NCBI GenBank assembly: GCA_964544115.1
Contig: CAZJBP010000110.1
Location: 1 to 12,691, forward strand
Source of the DNA: CAZJBP01 sp964544115
GTDB taxonomy: Bacteria; Verrucomicrobiota; Kiritimatiellia; UBA8416; JADHWI01
Length of the DNA: 12,691 bases
Direction of reading: 5' to 3'
Shown: piece after piece, positions 7,139 through 12,691 of the stretch
Numbering within the stretch: the first letter of the stretch is position 1
Layout of the letters: every line of letters begins with the position of its first letter
Program-made: the position numbers and the translations under genes
The notes under the pieces: model-generated
Database searches by the model: none
The model's input: the letters and a program-made list of their open reading frames with translations, nothing else
Told to the model about the DNA's origin: nothing

Positions 7139-7168
7139 GGGCGCGCCCCTTCGGGCGAAGTTAGGGGC
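7139..7168. other. GC-rich inverted repeats between pyrF and the GT2 gene
   Basis: The gap 7053-7203 holds the perfect 10-bp palindrome GGGCGCGCCC (7139-7148). A short hairpin CTTC-GGGC-GAAG lies next to it, enclosed by GCCCC and GGGGC arms. It could act as a structured 3' end for pyrF. There is no T-run in the minus-strand direction, so I do not call it an intrinsic terminator. Confidence 0.3.
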
Positions 7169-7203
7169 CAGGCTTGTATCCTTGTACGTCTGCGCCCGGC
7201 CCG

Positions 7204-7899
7204 TCAGCCGGCCATCTCGGCGAGGATCGCGGCGGCGGCGGCGGCGGGGTGGGGGGCGTCGAGCACGGGCCGGCCCACGACGAGGTATGAGGCGCCCGCT
7301 CGGACGGCGGCGCCCGGCGTGGCGACGCGCTTCTGGTCGCCGAGCTCGCCGCCGGAGGGGCGGATGCCGGGGGTCACCAGAATGGGCTGCGGCCCCATCT
7401 CGCGGCGAAAGATCTCGATCTCCAGGGGCGAGCAGACCAGCCCGTCGATGCCGCACTCGATGGCCATCCGGCCCAGGGCCAGGGTGTGCTCGGCCACGCT
7501 GCGCTGTACGCCGAGATCGGCCAGGTCGCTCTGATCGAGGCTGGTCAGAGTGGTGACGGCCACCAGGCGTGGCCGGCCCGGCCCGGCTTCACGGGCGGCG
7601 GCTGCGGCGGCCTTGAGCATCTCCCGTCCTCCGGCCGCATGCACCGTCAGCAGGGAGACCCCGTGCCGGCAGGCGCTCGTGACGCTGCGCGCCACGGTGC
7701 GCGGAATGTCGTGGAGTTTCAGGTCGAGGAAGATCGAGCGTGAGCGCGCCTTCAGCGGCTCGAGTGCCGCGGGCCCGTCGGCGCAGAAAAGCTCCAGCCC
7801 GACCTTGTAGAAACGTACCGCCTGCGGCAGCGCGTCCACGATCGGACCGATCGCGGCGCTATCCGGAACGTCCAGTGCAAGAATCAGCTCAGCCGGCAT
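7204..7899 (-). CDS. pyrF: Orotidine 5'-phosphate decarboxylase
   Basis: This 231-residue TIM-barrel enzyme converts OMP to UMP, the last step of de novo pyrimidine synthesis, in the cytoplasm. It shows L9-D10 with K32 in FYKVGLE, the catalytic D59-L-K61-L-H-D64-IP (the DxKxxDIP signature), LLTVHAAGG at 83-91, VTPGIRP near 174-180 and VVGRPV near 207-212. These phosphate- and orotate-binding landmarks and the length fit the bacterial (E. coli/B. subtilis-like) subfamily. The start is secure: AAGGAGG (7910-7916) lies 10 bp upstream of ATG 7897-7899. It follows the CoA-transferase/GNAT gene by 39 bp on the same strand and probably shares its transcript, although the functions are unrelated. It ends in TGA. 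Confidence 0.97.
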   Translation of the reverse strand: MPAELILALDVPDSAAIGPIVDALPQAVRFYKVGLELFCADGPAALEPLKARSRSIFLDLKLHDIPRTVARSVTSACRHGVSLLTVHAAGGREMLKAAAAAAREAGPGRPRLVAVTTLTSLDQSDLADLGVQRSVAEHTLALGRMAIECGIDGLVCSPLEIEIFRREMGPQPILVTPGIRPSGGELGDQKRVATPGAAVRAGASYLVVGRPVLDAPHPAAAAAAILAEMAG

Positions 7900-7909
7900 C
7901 GTTCGCCCG

Positions 7910-7916
7910 CCTCCTT
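7910..7916 (-). promoter_or_regulatory. Strong Shine-Dalgarno of pyrF
   Basis: AAGGAGG on the minus strand, 10 bp before the ATG, fixes the pyrF start and would allow efficient translation at an internal position of the transcript. Confidence 0.8.
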
Positions 7917-7938
7917 CCGCCCTGTCGCGGCGCCCCGC

Positions 7939-8847
7939 CTACTCGAACTCGACCTCGTAGCTGATGACGTCGTCGCCCGGGTGGCTGACCACCTTATACT
8001 CGGTCTTGTTGAATACCCGCTGCATGGCCCGGTTTTCCCTGAGCACCTCGGCGGTGAACCCGCGGATGCCGTTGCGCTTCGCAATCACCGAGAGGTGATT
8101 GAGAAGAAAGCTTCCGACGCCGCGGTTCTGCCAGTCGTCGCGAACGACGAACGCCACCTCGGCCATATTGGTCTTCGGATCCAGGTAGTAGCGGCCGACG
8201 GCGATGAGCTCGTCGCCCGAGGCGGAGGGCAGGGTGCCCACAATCGCCACGTCGGTGCGGTGGTTGATGAAGACGTAGTCCTGAATTTCGCGGCGCGGGA
8301 TATGCTTCGAGTGCGACATGAAGCGGTAGTAGATCGTCTCCTTGGACAGCGCGTAGAACAGGTCCGACATCCGAGACTCGTCCGTGGGGTGGACGGCGCG
8401 GAAGTTGATCTGCGTGCCGTCGTCGAGCACATAGCTCGTGCGCATCTCCGGCGGGCCGACGACGAGCTTGCCCTCGACGGCTGCCAGCTCGGGCCGCACG
8501 TAACGGTCCTCGACGGCCTCCTTGAGGAGCTGTTCCCGGAACTTGGGGTGGGCGATGGAGATCAGGGCGATCGCACGCTCCTGAACGCTCTTGCCGTGAA
8601 GATACGCAACGCCGTACTCCGTGACGACGAAGTGCACGTCCCCGCGCGTGGTCACGACGCCGGCGCCGCCGGTGAGGCGGGCCACGATGCGCGAGATCGT
8701 GCCGTCGCGCGCCGTCGACGGCAGGGCGATGATCGCCTTGCCGCCGGGCGACCGCGCGGCGCCGCGGTTGAAGTCCACCTGGCCGCCGATGCCCGAGAAG
8801 AACTTCGTGCCCAGCGAGTCGGAACAGACCTGACCGGTGAGATCCAC
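7939..8847 (-). CDS. 3' part of an interrupted acetyl-CoA hydrolase/transferase: C-terminal domain end plus GNAT domain
   Basis: This frame of 302 codons continues the upstream CoA-transferase frame directly after an in-frame TAG (8848-8850). It opens GTG-GAT-CTC (VDLTGQVCSD), which in family members is preceded by Glu and lies in the middle of the C-terminal domain. It has SGIGGQVDF at 18-26 and VVTEYGVAYLHGKS at 74-87, then a linker. From about residue 140 a GNAT fold follows, with acetyl-CoA loop Q240-N-R-G243-V-G245 and YVF/YYRF elements like those in protein acetyltransferases of the Pat type. Transferase-GNAT fusions of about 630 residues are known in anaerobes. No Shine-Dalgarno precedes the GTG, so independent translation is doubtful. 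More likely this is the second half of one gene (7939-9822), either truly disrupted or carrying a sequence error. It ends in TAG; pyrF follows. Confidence 0.8.
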   Translation of the reverse strand: MDLTGQVCSDSLGTKFFSGIGGQVDFNRGAARSPGGKAIIALPSTARDGTISRIVARLTGGAGVVTTRGDVHFVVTEYGVAYLHGKSVQERAIALISIAHPKFREQLLKEAVEDRYVRPELAAVEGKLVVGPPEMRTSYVLDDGTQINFRAVHPTDESRMSDLFYALSKETIYYRFMSHSKHIPRREIQDYVFINHRTDVAIVGTLPSASGDELIAVGRYYLDPKTNMAEVAFVVRDDWQNRGVGSFLLNHLSVIAKRNGIRGFTAEVLRENRAMQRVFNKTEYKVVSHPGDDVISYEVEFE

Positions 8848-8850
8848 CTA
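8848..8850 (-). other. In-frame TAG interrupting the CoA-transferase/GNAT gene
   Basis: The minus-strand reading is GTG-GCC-CTT-TAG-GTG-GAT-CTC, giving VAL*VDL. The family consensus, as I know it, is ALEVDL, so a single change of GAG to TAG at codon 325 explains the break with no frame change. TAG is also the terminal stop of the second receiver gene, the UbiA-type gene, rnhC and this gene itself, which argues against general TAG reassignment. Confidence 0.85.
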
Positions 8851-9822
8851 AAGGGCCACGTTAATCGCGACCTGCTTGTGCTGATGGCTGATGACAAACG
8901 GATCGTTGACGTACTCGGTGGGATGGAAGGCGAACTGCGGGTTGTTGTGGATGTAGTCGTACAGCCTCCGCGTGCCCATGCAGAAGCTCGCGACAATGCG
9001 GCCGCGATCGGAGGTCTTGCGTGCGCCGGACGCTGCACCGGAGGCCACCAGTTCGATGATCGAATCGGTGAACATCTCCGTGTGGATGCCGATGTCCTTC
9101 TTGTGGCTGAGGAACTCCAGCACCGCCTGCGGGATGCGGCCGATCCCGAACTCCACGGTCGAGCCGTCATCGATCAGCGCGGCGATATTCTCGCCGATGC
9201 GCCGCGTGTCCTCGTCGGGAACCATCGGGGTGATCTCGATCATCGGGTCGTCGACGGGGACCAGGACGTCAAGGTCGCGCACGTGGATCATGGAGTTGCC
9301 GAGTGTGCGCGGCATCTGCGGATTGACCTGGGCGATGACCAGCGAGGCGTTCTCCGCGGCGCTCTTGACGATGTCGACGGAGATGCCCAGGCTGCACATG
9401 CCGCGCTCGTCGGGCGGGGTGACCTGGATCAGGGCCGCGTCGAGCGGGAGCTGGCCGCTGGTGAACAGCCGCGGGATGTCGGACAGGAAGATCGGGGTGT
9501 AATCGCCCAGCCCCTCCTGGATGATGCCGCGGACGTTCTCCGAGATGAAGAAGCTGTTGACCCGGAAACAGCGCGACAACTCGCGGGTGGCGTAGGGCGC
9601 CTCGCCCGAGGTCAGGAGGTGGACGATCTCGGTGTCCGCGAGGTCGCGGTTGCGGGCGGCCAGGGCATTCACGAGGCGCTGGGGCTGCGCGCAGCCCGTG
9701 CCGACGAACACGCGTTGGCCGGGGCGAATGCGGGCCACGGCCTCTTCGGGCGTGGCGATCATCTCGCGGTACGTGGTCTGCCAGTAGGGATCCCAGGATG
9801 GGGTGGTGGTTGAGGGGGTCAT
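8848..9822 (-). CDS. 5' part of an acetyl-CoA hydrolase/acyl-CoA:carboxylate CoA-transferase
   Basis: The 324-residue product covers the N-terminal CoA-transferase domain and the first part of the C-terminal domain. GTGCAQPQRLVNAL (41-54) and DERGMCSLGISVD (138-150) mark the N-terminal lobe. GIHTEM at 245-250 carries E249, which by homology to 4-hydroxybutyrate and succinyl-CoA:acetate CoA-transferases is the Glu that forms the CoA thioester. NPQFAFHPTEYVNDP at 294-308 is also typical. It stops at the in-frame TAG just after VAINVAL, leaving out the rest of the C-terminal domain, so this product alone is unlikely to be active. The ATG overlaps the acs stop by 4 bp (ATGA, 9819-9822), suggesting coupled translation. 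With acs it would move CoA between carboxylic acids during fermentation. Which acids it uses cannot be read from the sequence. Confidence 0.9.
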   Translation of the reverse strand: MTPSTTTPSWDPYWQTTYREMIATPEEAVARIRPGQRVFVGTGCAQPQRLVNALAARNRDLADTEIVHLLTSGEAPYATRELSRCFRVNSFFISENVRGIIQEGLGDYTPIFLSDIPRLFTSGQLPLDAALIQVTPPDERGMCSLGISVDIVKSAAENASLVIAQVNPQMPRTLGNSMIHVRDLDVLVPVDDPMIEITPMVPDEDTRRIGENIAALIDDGSTVEFGIGRIPQAVLEFLSHKKDIGIHTEMFTDSIIELVASGAASGARKTSDRGRIVASFCMGTRRLYDYIHNNPQFAFHPTEYVNDPFVISHQHKQVAINVAL

Positions 9823-11918
9823 GCGTGCGGTCTCTCCAGGGTAATGCGTGCGTCCGCGGCGACCGACTCTCCGCCGATTTCGCCGACGATAAACGGGTTA
9901 ATGTCCATTTCCATGATCTGAGGGAAGTCCGTCACCAGCTGGCTGATGCGCTGGAGCCCGAAGGCGATGGCCGGCAGGTCCACGCTGGCCTGGCCCCGCA
10001 CGCCCTTGAGCAGCGCGAAGGACTTGGTGCTTTCCAGCATCTGCATGGCCTCGTCGTGGGTGATCGGGGCGATGTGGAAGGTGACGTCCTTCATCACCTC
10101 AACGAAGATGCCTCCCAGACCGAACATCAGCATCGGGCCGAACTGAGGGTCCCGCGTCATGCCGAGGATGATTTCACGGCCCCGGCGGCACATCTTCTCG
10201 AGGTAGACGCCCTCGATGCGCGCGTCGGGCACGCGCTGCCGGATGCGCAGCATCATGAGGTCGAAGGCGTCGCGGACCATCTCCGGCGACCCCAGGCCGA
10301 GCTTCACGCCGCCGATGTCGGACTTGTGGATGATGTCCGGGGAGGACACCTTCATCGCCACGGGGTATCCGATCTTCTCGGCGCACTCGACAGCTTCCTC
10401 GGCCGTGGCGGCGATCGAGCCGGGCGGGACGTTGAACTCATAGGCCCGCAGGATCGCCTTGGCCTGGGCCTCGCCCATCTGGTACTGGCCCATCTTGAGG
10501 TGGCGGTTGACGATGCGCTGCACGCGGCGCTTGTTGACCCGGAAGCGAGTGATGACGCGGGGCGGACGCTTGAGCCACGCGGCGTAGTCCACCATGGCCT
10601 TGAGCGCGCCCACGGCGCGCTCCGGCGAGGGGTAGTCCGGGAGGTTGGCGGACACCAGCTCCTCGCGTCCCGGCATCACGTCCTCTCCGCCCATGAACGA
10701 GACGAGAACGGGCTTTTCGCCGCGCAGGCACCCGGCGATGGCGCGCGCGGTGGCGGCCGGCTGCGTCATCGCCTGGGGCGTCAGGATGACGATGATGGCG
10801 TCGACGGCCGGATCGTCCTGCGCGGCGCGCACGGCCAGCACGTAGCGGTCGGGGTCGGCGTCGCCCAGCACGTCGATGGGATTGTGGATGCTGGCGGCCG
10901 GGGGCAGCTTCTCCCGCAGGGCCGTCGCGATCCCGCCGCCGAGGGTGACGACCTGCATCCCCTTATGCTCCACGGCGTCGGCGGCCATGATGCCGGGGCC
11001 GCCGGCGTTGGTGATGATCGCGACGCGGTTGCCCTTCGGCAGGGGCTGCATGGCGAAGGCCATGGCATAGTCGAACATGGACTCAAAGGTGTCCGCGCGA
11101 ATCACGCCCGAGCGGGCAAACGCGGCGCCGTAGGCGGTGTCGGCCCCGGCGAGGCTGCCGGTGTGGGACGAGGCCGCCTTCACGCCGGCCAGAGTGGTGC
11201 CGGCCTTGAAGATCACGACCGGCTTGCGGCTGGTCGCCATCAGGGCGGCCTTGATGAACGCTTCACCGGCTGCAACGCTCTCGAGATAGCCGACAATGAC
11301 CTTTGTGTCGTCGTCGTCCGCCAGCGCCTCGAGGAAGTCCGTCTCGCCGATCTGTGCCTTGTTGCCCATGCTGACTAGTTTGGCCAGCCCCAGGTGGCGC
11401 GAGGCGGCCCAGTCAAGGATCGCTGTGCACAGGGCTCCCGATTGCGAGATCACCGAGATGTTGCCCTGCCGGGGCATGTGCTTCGCGAACGAAGCGTTCA
11501 TGCGGTGATGCGAGTTGATCAGCCCGAGGCAGTTCGGCCCCAGCAGCTTCACGCCGGCACCCGTGCAGATCTGCGCCAGTTCGCGCTCCAACCGGGCGCC
11601 CTCTGCGCCGACTTCCTTGAAGCCGGCGGTGATGACGACCAGGGCCTTGGCGCCGGCGTCGATGGACTGGTGGACGGCGGCCATGACCTGTGGCGTCGGC
11701 ACGGCAATGATGCTCATCTCGACCGGCTGGCCATAGGCCTCGAGGCTGGGATAGCAAGGCACGTCGAGGATTTCTTTCGACGACGGGTTGACGGGAACCA
11801 ATCGTCCCGTGAAGCCGCCTTCGATCAGGTTGGCCAGGATTTCGTGGCCGACCTTGCCCGGCGACCGGGAGGCGCCGATCACGGCGATCGTTTTGGGTGT
11901 CAGCATCGCATTCAGCAT
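9819..11918 (-). CDS. ADP-forming acyl-CoA synthetase (acetate-CoA ligase, ADP-forming), fused alpha-beta subunits
   Basis: This 699-residue protein joins the two ACD subunits in one chain. A CoA-binding Rossmann domain begins IAVIGASRSPGKVG (11-24). Succinyl-CoA-synthetase-like ligase domains follow, with LLGPNCLGLIN at 125-135, and phosphohistidine H252 in SSHTGSLAG. A hinge comes next, then a C-terminal ATP-grasp domain from about 475: AMKVSSPDIIHKSDIGGVKLG at 521-541 with a second likely phosphoryl-carrying H531, LGGIFVEVMKD at 601-611 and MDINPF at 671-676. By family it converts acyl-CoA, ADP and phosphate to acid, CoA and ATP, the energy-yielding last step of acetate fermentation in many anaerobes, and is reversible. 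Length is normal and there is no GNAT tail. ATG 11918 is chosen for GGAGGT (11928-11933) 9 bp upstream; 38 further in-frame codons above it lack conservation. Substrate preference is unknown. Confidence 0.95.
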   Translation of the reverse strand: MLNAMLTPKTIAVIGASRSPGKVGHEILANLIEGGFTGRLVPVNPSSKEILDVPCYPSLEAYGQPVEMSIIAVPTPQVMAAVHQSIDAGAKALVVITAGFKEVGAEGARLERELAQICTGAGVKLLGPNCLGLINSHHRMNASFAKHMPRQGNISVISQSGALCTAILDWAASRHLGLAKLVSMGNKAQIGETDFLEALADDDDTKVIVGYLESVAAGEAFIKAALMATSRKPVVIFKAGTTLAGVKAASSHTGSLAGADTAYGAAFARSGVIRADTFESMFDYAMAFAMQPLPKGNRVAIITNAGGPGIMAADAVEHKGMQVVTLGGGIATALREKLPPAASIHNPIDVLGDADPDRYVLAVRAAQDDPAVDAIIVILTPQAMTQPAATARAIAGCLRGEKPVLVSFMGGEDVMPGREELVSANLPDYPSPERAVGALKAMVDYAAWLKRPPRVITRFRVNKRRVQRIVNRHLKMGQYQMGEAQAKAILRAYEFNVPPGSIAATAEEAVECAEKIGYPVAMKVSSPDIIHKSDIGGVKLGLGSPEMVRDAFDLMMLRIRQRVPDARIEGVYLEKMCRRGREIILGMTRDPQFGPMLMFGLGGIFVEVMKDVTFHIAPITHDEAMQMLESTKSFALLKGVRGQASVDLPAIAFGLQRISQLVTDFPQIMEMDINPFIVGEIGGESVAADARITLERPHA

Positions 11919-11927
11919 GGTCGGTCT

Positions 11928-11933
11928 ACCTCC
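11928..11933 (-). promoter_or_regulatory. Shine-Dalgarno of acs
   Basis: GGAGGT on the minus strand, 9 bp before ATG 11918, selects this start over the longer frame (from 12032) and over the ATG at 11906. Confidence 0.8.
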
Positions 11934-12079
11934 ACGGGATCCCTGGTTGAAGGAAGGCGCCCTGCGCCTGGTCCGGTCAGGGTGGATTCCGAAAAACGAG
12001 CCGCATCTTGCACGGGCGGCGCTCGAAATCAACGTTTTTGATCACTCCTCAGATTCTGTATGGCCGGAGACGTCCCCAG

Positions 12080-12105
12080 CGCCTTTCGCTGTCGCCTTTT
12101 GCTGT
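12080..12105. repeat. Tandem 13-bp direct repeat
   Basis: CGCCTTTCGCTGT (12080-12092) is followed at once by CGCCTTTTGCTGT (12093-12105), one mismatch. The complement of the second unit contains AGCAAAAG, linking it to the repeat family downstream. CTTTTGCT (12096-12103) can pair with AGCAAAAG (12115-12122) as an 8-bp stem with an 11-nt loop. Confidence 0.75.
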
Positions 12106-12114
12106 CGGGGGAAA

Positions 12115-12176
12115 AGCAAAAGCGGAAGTTCGGAGCGAGCAAAAGCGGAAAGCGCGTGTAGCGAGCAAAAGCGGAA
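12115..12176 (+). repeat. Three closely spaced direct copies of the AGCAAAAGCGGAA repeat
   Basis: The 13-mer AGCAAAAGCGGAA occurs at 12115-12127, 12138-12150 and 12164-12176, with starts 23 and 26 bp apart. The second copy has the longer form GGAGCGAGCAAAAGCGGAA (12132-12150); the third keeps GCG before the core. The 10-13 nt between copies differ, and the units are too short and irregular for a CRISPR array. Confidence 0.85.
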
Positions 12177-12184
12177 GGCTTGGA

Positions 12185-12231
12185 GGGGAGAGGGGTTGAC
12201 GGGCAGGGGGTTGTGAAGGGCAGAGGCGGGG
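12185..12231 (+). other. Six-tract G-run sequence with G-quadruplex potential
   Basis: G-runs lie at 12185-12188, 12192-12195, 12201-12203, 12206-12210, 12218-12220 and 12228-12231, with linkers of 3, 5, 2, 7 and 7 nt. The first four satisfy the usual G3+N1-7 pattern. It lies between the third and fourth direct repeat copies. Confidence 0.5.
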
Positions 12232-12237
12232 AGTAGT

Positions 12238-12259
12238 GCCCCCGAGGGGGCGGGCGCCC
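12238..12259. other. Adjacent GC-rich hairpins
   Basis: GCCCC-CGAG-GGGGC (12238-12251) forms a compact stem, and the palindrome GGGCGCCC (12252-12259) directly follows. No T-run follows on the plus strand, so a terminator call is not supported. Confidence 0.4.
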
Positions 12260-12260
12260 G

Positions 12261-12282
12261 TGGAGCGAGCAAAAGCGGAAAG
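12261..12282 (+). repeat. Left arm of a perfect 22-bp inverted repeat (full-length AGCAAAAG unit)
   Basis: This is the longest form of the repeat: T followed by GGAGCGAGCAAAAGCGGAA and AG. Its exact reverse complement is at 12499-12520. The copy at 12131-12154 differs only in the first base over this length. Confidence 0.85.
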
Positions 12283-12354
12283 CGGTCTACGATGTCTGGT
12301 CCCTATGGCATCCCGTCACGATCGCGGCAGGTGGCAGAGTCCACTTCGGACAAG

Positions 12355-12450
12355 CTACCGGCCCTTCAGCGGATTCTCGCCGCCAGGGCCGTCATCAGCG
12401 AACATCTGGCCGAGTAGGTCTCGATACTCAAGGAACGTCCAGTCGAGCAC
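12355..12450 (-). other. Possible 31-codon ORF or gene remnant between the inverted repeat arms
   Basis: A GTG-initiated frame ends at TAG 12355-12357 and reads with a protein-like, amphipathic composition (WTFLEYRDLLGQMF, then DDGPGGENPLKGR). AGGGA lies about 4 bp before the GTG. I recognise no family. It could be the decayed 3' end of a gene, a tiny protein, or chance. The frame upstream is closed by TGA about 12 codons before the Trp. Confidence 0.2.
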
Positions 12451-12498
12451 AAGTCCCTGTCGTCCTGTTCACCAACCGCCATCGCTGAGGCCCCAACA

Positions 12499-12520
12499 CT
12501 TTCCGCTTTTGCTCGCTCCA
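12499..12520 (-). repeat. Right arm of the 22-bp inverted repeat, with a half copy beyond it
   Basis: This is the exact reverse complement of 12261-12282. A truncated copy, TTCCGCTTTTG, follows at 12525-12535, and a further CTTTTGCT is at 12561-12568. No target-site duplication is visible next to the two arms. Confidence 0.85.
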
Positions 12521-12664
12521 AGAATTCCGCTTTTGAAAACTCCACGACACGCTGTCGCGCCTTTTGCTTGCATCCGGGTGGCCACCATGGATAGAGTCGC
12601 AGCTCTTAATGGGCGATGTGCGAATTGTCAATGAATTAACGGATTAAAGAAAGGTAGGTCGAGT

Positions 12665-12691
12665 ATGCCGTCGGAAAGAGAAGACACCAAG
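12665..12691 (+). CDS. Start of an unidentified gene, truncated by the window end
   Basis: ATG 12665 opens a frame of nine codons (MPSEREDTK) that continues beyond the window. AAAGGTAGG (12650-12658) lies 6 bp upstream and is a good Shine-Dalgarno. The leader before it is AT-richer than the rest of the window. Nothing can be said about the function. It is transcribed away from acs, across the repeat-rich region. Confidence 0.6.

Larger units (their letters stand above)
11919..12664. other. Long divergent intergenic region (about 750 bp), repeat-rich
   Basis: Between acs (minus) and the gene starting at 12665 (plus) I find no convincing protein-coding gene. The region contains a small stem ATCAA/TTGAT (12028-12042), a tandem 13-mer (12080-12105), clustered AGCAAAAG repeats (12096-12282 and 12499-12568) and a G-run tract (12185-12231). 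It also has GC-rich hairpins (12238-12259) and an AT-richer stretch (about 12604-12650) before the next gene. No strong sigma-70 promoter could be picked for either flanking gene, although at least one per direction is expected here. Confidence 0.7.

Noticed and set aside
7897..7941. Read-through from the CoA-transferase/GNAT gene into pyrF, since the terminal TAG is in frame with pyrF 13 codons later
   Set aside because: A one-in-three coincidence. pyrF has its own strong Shine-Dalgarno and a normal N-terminus, and TAG serves as the terminator of several genes here.
8848..8850. Pyrrolysine or general TAG reassignment at the amber codon
   Set aside because: At least four genes in the window end in TAG at their natural C-terminus, and the position normally holds Glu. 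Local suppression cannot be excluded but nothing supports it.
7981..11378. Two long plus-strand frames (610 and 526 codons) opposite the CoA-transferase and acs genes
   Set aside because: These are antisense shadows with His/Arg/Asp-rich, featureless translations; the minus-strand frames contain clear catalytic motifs.
11919..12032. N-terminal extension of acs by 38 residues
   Set aside because: The extension is Arg/Ser-rich and unlike the family; the Shine-Dalgarno at 11928-11933 and the conserved start of the CoA-binding fold support 11918.
12115..12176. CRISPR array
   Set aside because: Repeat cores are 13-19 bp, intervals only 10-13 nt and irregular, copies also occur inverted, and no cas gene is present.
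12236..12634. 132-codon plus-strand frame across the repeat region
   Set aside because: It translates the repeats and hairpins into a Pro/Ser/Arg-rich sequence, lacks a Shine-Dalgarno and resembles no family.

Overview
This is a GC-rich, densely packed bacterial window, probably from a metagenome bin, since it contains a run of Ns inside a gene. The gene set suggests a strict anaerobe that ferments to acetate and H2. It carries an electron-bifurcating-type [FeFe] hydrogenase (HydBAC), an ADP-forming acyl-CoA synthetase and an acyl-CoA transferase fused to a GNAT domain. RNase HIII, a decaprenyl-phosphate phosphoribosyltransferase-like UbiA protein and receivers of the 'LDVMM..DTEGF' type would fit an anaerobic PVC-type or similar Gram-negative lineage. 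That placement is only inference; no rRNA or marker gene is present.

Plus strand, 1-4238: the 3' part of hydB (NuoF-like; split by a 10-N gap whose written length is wrong for the reading frame), hydA (catalytic H-cluster subunit), hydC (NuoE-like), then two stand-alone receiver proteins that align with each other without indels. Spacing is tight (7-bp gap, ATGA overlap, 35-bp gap, ATGA overlap), so this looks like one operon that ends in a signalling pair.

Minus strand, 11918 down to 4260: acs (ADP-forming acyl-CoA synthetase, fused alpha-beta) overlaps by ATGA the CoA-transferase/GNAT gene, which is interrupted by an in-frame TAG, followed by pyrF. After a 151-bp gap come a polyprenol-phosphate mannosyltransferase-like GT2, the UbiA-type prenyltransferase and rnhC. 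The hydrogenase operon and this block converge, with 21 bp between the stop codons of the second receiver gene and rnhC and no clear terminator.

11919-12664 is a divergent intergenic region of about 750 bp, far longer than any other gap here. It holds at least seven copies, in both orientations, of the octamer AGCAAAAG, mostly inside a longer unit GGAGCGAGCAAAAGCGGAA. Two copies form a perfect 22-bp inverted repeat around 216 bp. There are also a tandem 13-mer, a G-run tract and GC-rich hairpins. A new plus-strand gene with a good Shine-Dalgarno sequence begins at 12665 and runs off the end.

Working model: HydBAC reoxidises NADH and reduced ferredoxin to H2. Acetyl-CoA or other acyl-CoA is converted to the free acid with ATP formation by the synthetase, and the CoA-transferase moves CoA between acids. 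The strongest points for follow-up are the repeat cluster, the nonsense codon in the CoA-transferase, a Ser in place of an expected H-cluster ligand Cys in HydA, and the paired receivers.
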